Below are positions 5,237-6,419 of a stretch of 6,419 nucleotides of DNA, in pieces. Under the pieces are notes generated by a model. The model searched no databases and was not told the origin of the DNA. It saw nothing but the letters and a program-made list of their open reading frames with translations. This DNA comes from an uncultured Ruminococcus sp. Its GTDB lineage: Bacteria > Bacillota_A > Clostridia > Oscillospirales > Ruminococcaceae. The translations under genes were made by a program, and so were the position numbers. Numbering within the stretch: position 1 is the stretch's first letter; each line of letters begins with the position of its first letter. The stretch lies in assembly GCA_937880065.1 (NCBI GenBank), contig CALFMA010000504.1:1-6419 (forward strand), given 5' to 3'.

Positions 5237-5725
5237 ATGAAGAGGATTCTTTTATTAGTATTTTCAGCACTAATGCTGTTATGCAGCTGTGAACATCTAT
5301 TTGAAAGCAGAAAGGAAAAGCTCGACCGCCTGGTAGCCACACATTGGGACAGTTGGAGAAGCGAGGGGGAAGACACCACAAAATGTATTATTGATTTCTC
5401 TGAAATAATGCCGTTTGAATGGGACACCATAGTATACGCTGATTATTATGGTTCACGCGACTATGACAGCAAAGAGCTCAAGAGTTATATGAATGAACGT
5501 TACTGGAAAGAAAGAGAAAGAGCCAAAGACAGTCCTGGAGAATATCTTCATTTCTGGAAAGACGGCAAACTGGTATATGATGTATACCTTCTTATTGCCA
5601 GTGATGATGAGAAAGGAGTACTATTCAGTACAAAAAGGAAATTTATAGTACGTACACGTAATAATGCAAAATTTTATGTTGAAAAAGAGAGACAGTTCTA
5701 TTTGGTTTATGAAATCAGAAATTAG
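5237..5725 (+). CDS. Putative lipoprotein of unknown function (Bacteroidales)
   Basis: This 162-residue protein starts with a lipoprotein signal peptide, MKRILLLVFSALMLLCSC, with Cys18 (possibly Cys16) as the lipid-acceptor residue. It is therefore an envelope lipoprotein. The mature part is charged and aromatic: EKLDRLVATHWDSWRSEGED near the N-terminus, then segments such as MPFEWDTIVYADYYGS and YLHFWKDGKLVYD, with beta-rich alternation to the end. No enzyme motif is seen and I do not recognise a family. Small lone lipoproteins of this kind are common in Bacteroidales. The ATG is supported by the signal peptide and by the promoter 30 bases upstream. The gene is flanked by the 320-bp repeat element before it and a bidirectional terminator after it, so it is probably transcribed alone. 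Confidence 0.85.
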   Translation: MKRILLLVFSALMLLCSCEHLFESRKEKLDRLVATHWDSWRSEGEDTTKCIIDFSEIMPFEWDTIVYADYYGSRDYDSKELKSYMNERYWKERERAKDSPGEYLHFWKDGKLVYDVYLLIASDDEKGVLFSTKRKFIVRTRNNAKFYVEKERQFYLVYEIRN

Positions 5726-5808
5726 AAATTCTGCCTTAAGCGAGGGTTACGTCAGCACATGGAGATACGTACAGGATTACAAGGATTTTTTGGGACAAAA
5801 CAGGAAAT

Positions 5809-5844
5809 AAAAGGCTGGTTCACATCAAATTGAACCAGCCTTTT
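5809..5844. terminator. Bidirectional rho-independent terminator between convergent genes
   Basis: AAAAGGCTGGTTCA (5809-5822) and its perfect 14-base complement (5831-5844) enclose an eight-base loop. T-runs end the stem on both strands: TTTTCTTT on the plus strand and TTTTATTT on the minus strand. It serves the lipoprotein gene on the left and the thioredoxin-fold gene on the right. Confidence 0.92.
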
Positions 5845-5865
5845 CTTTGTGTCCGCGTGATGAAT

Positions 5866-6419
5866 TTACTTGCTCATCTTCTCTGAAACGAGAGCCTTCA
5901 TCGCATTGCCGCGGAGGTCACGCTGAACGATGGTACCGTCGGGGGCAAAGAGGATAATCTGTGGAATACCCTTGATGCCGTAAAGGTCGGTTGCATTGTC
6001 CTTGTTGTCGCGTGGCACATAAATCTGCGGATATGTGATACCCTCTGCTGTTAGAGCAGCCTTGAACTTATCCTCCTCATCCCACACGTTCACACCGAGG
6101 ACAGTGAATTTATCGCCACCGAACTTCTCCTGCAACTCAATTAGGTTAGGAATCTCGCCCTTGCAGGGGCCGCACCAGGAAGCCCAGAAGTCAACAAGCA
6201 CATACTTGCCCTTGCCTACATAATCGGAGAGCTTTGAAGGCTGACCGTCGACGGTAAGACCTGTGAAATCAACGAACATCTTGCCTGCCTGTGTCGCAGC
6301 AGCCTTTTCATAACCCTTGCGCAGAGCTTTGATTGATGCAAGTCCACCTGCATACTTTACGGTAGCGATAGCCTCGTCCAATGTCTCAAGTGTAGGGTAG
6401 AACTGACGTGCAGTCATTG
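5866..6419 (-). CDS. TlpA-like thiol-disulfide oxidoreductase, C-terminal part (runs off right edge)
   Basis: The visible 183 or more residues end with a complete AhpC/TSA-TlpA thioredoxin fold. The active site FWASWCGPCK has its redox cysteines at 82 and 85 (numbered from the Met at 6417), and the cis-proline loop GIKGIPQ has Pro152. Between them lie LGVNVWDEEDKFKAAL and the insert typical of TlpA/ResA. Residues 1-45 are helical and probably the end of the N-terminal DUF4369-like domain found in many Bacteroidetes homologues of about 350-400 residues with a lipoprotein or Sec signal. The Met at 6417 is therefore unlikely to be the start, and the frame is open to the edge. Such proteins sit in the periplasm or on the envelope and reduce or exchange disulfides, for example in cytochrome c maturation or stress defence. 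The bidirectional terminator lies 21 bases past the stop. Confidence 0.9.
   Translation of the reverse strand, partial: MTARQFYPTLETLDEAIATVKYAGGLASIKALRKGYEKAAATQAGKMFVDFTGLTVDGQPSKLSDYVGKGKYVLVDFWASWCGPCKGEIPNLIELQEKFGGDKFTVLGVNVWDEEDKFKAALTAEGITYPQIYVPRDNKDNATDLYGIKGIPQIILFAPDGTIVQRDLRGNAMKALVSEKMSK

Noticed and set aside
1..6419. CRISPR array, integrase, transposase or phage genes
   Set aside because: No regularly spaced direct repeats and no recombinase or phage-like coding sequence were found on either strand.

Overview
The window reads as a composite of at least two bacterial genomes, most likely from a gut metagenome assembly. From base 1 to about 3750 the genes look like an anaerobic spore-forming Firmicute (Clostridia/Ruminococcaceae type): a CotJC-like spore coat manganese catalase, Shine-Dalgarno sites of the GGAGG type, a consensus TTGACT-N17-TATAAT promoter and tightly overlapping genes. 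From about 3750 to the end it looks like Bacteroidales, probably Prevotella-like: a PorT-type outer membrane protein, a short 2x[4Fe-4S] ferredoxin, an LxCSC lipoprotein, a TlpA-like thioredoxin-fold protein, no clear Shine-Dalgarno sites, and promoters of the Bacteroidetes TTG-N19/20-TAnnTTTG kind.

Firmicute part. Bases 1-361 (minus) hold the N-terminal 120 codons of a CPA2/KefB-type cation:proton antiporter with its own promoter. Bases 511-591 form an 81-base cloverleaf-like nest of inverted repeats. Next comes the C-terminal two thirds of a CotJC-like manganese catalase (minus) whose N-terminus is missing, with the break at 1043-1057. A minus-strand terminator at 1103-1132 closes a three-gene operon read right to left: an ABC transporter ATPase (only its C-terminal half is present), an FtsX/MacB-type permease with a long His/Glu/Asp-rich extracytoplasmic loop, and a lipoprotein with a CPFC motif. 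The operon is overlapping and probably translationally coupled. It looks like a metal-linked (zinc is the best guess) MacB-type ABC system.

Junction. One continuous reading frame from 4343 to 3387 joins the N-terminal part of the PorT-like barrel protein to the C-terminal half of the ABC ATPase. The switch falls in the codons for K-L-I-P-E-M-T, a stretch both families plausibly share by chance. This is best explained as a misassembly or chimeric clone, not a real fusion gene. The two sides should not be interpreted as neighbours.

Bacteroidales part. The PorT-like gene (minus) and the ferredoxin gene (plus) diverge from a shared promoter region. The ferredoxin has a strong terminator and is followed by a possible 30-residue single-span membrane peptide. 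A 320-bp gene-less stretch (4839-5158) is bounded by imperfect 25-bp inverted repeats and contains a perfect 28-bp palindrome; it resembles a MITE-like or dispersed intergenic repeat. Then come a promoter and a lipoprotein gene of unknown function, a bidirectional terminator, and the C-terminal part of a TlpA-like thiol-disulfide oxidoreductase that runs off the right edge.
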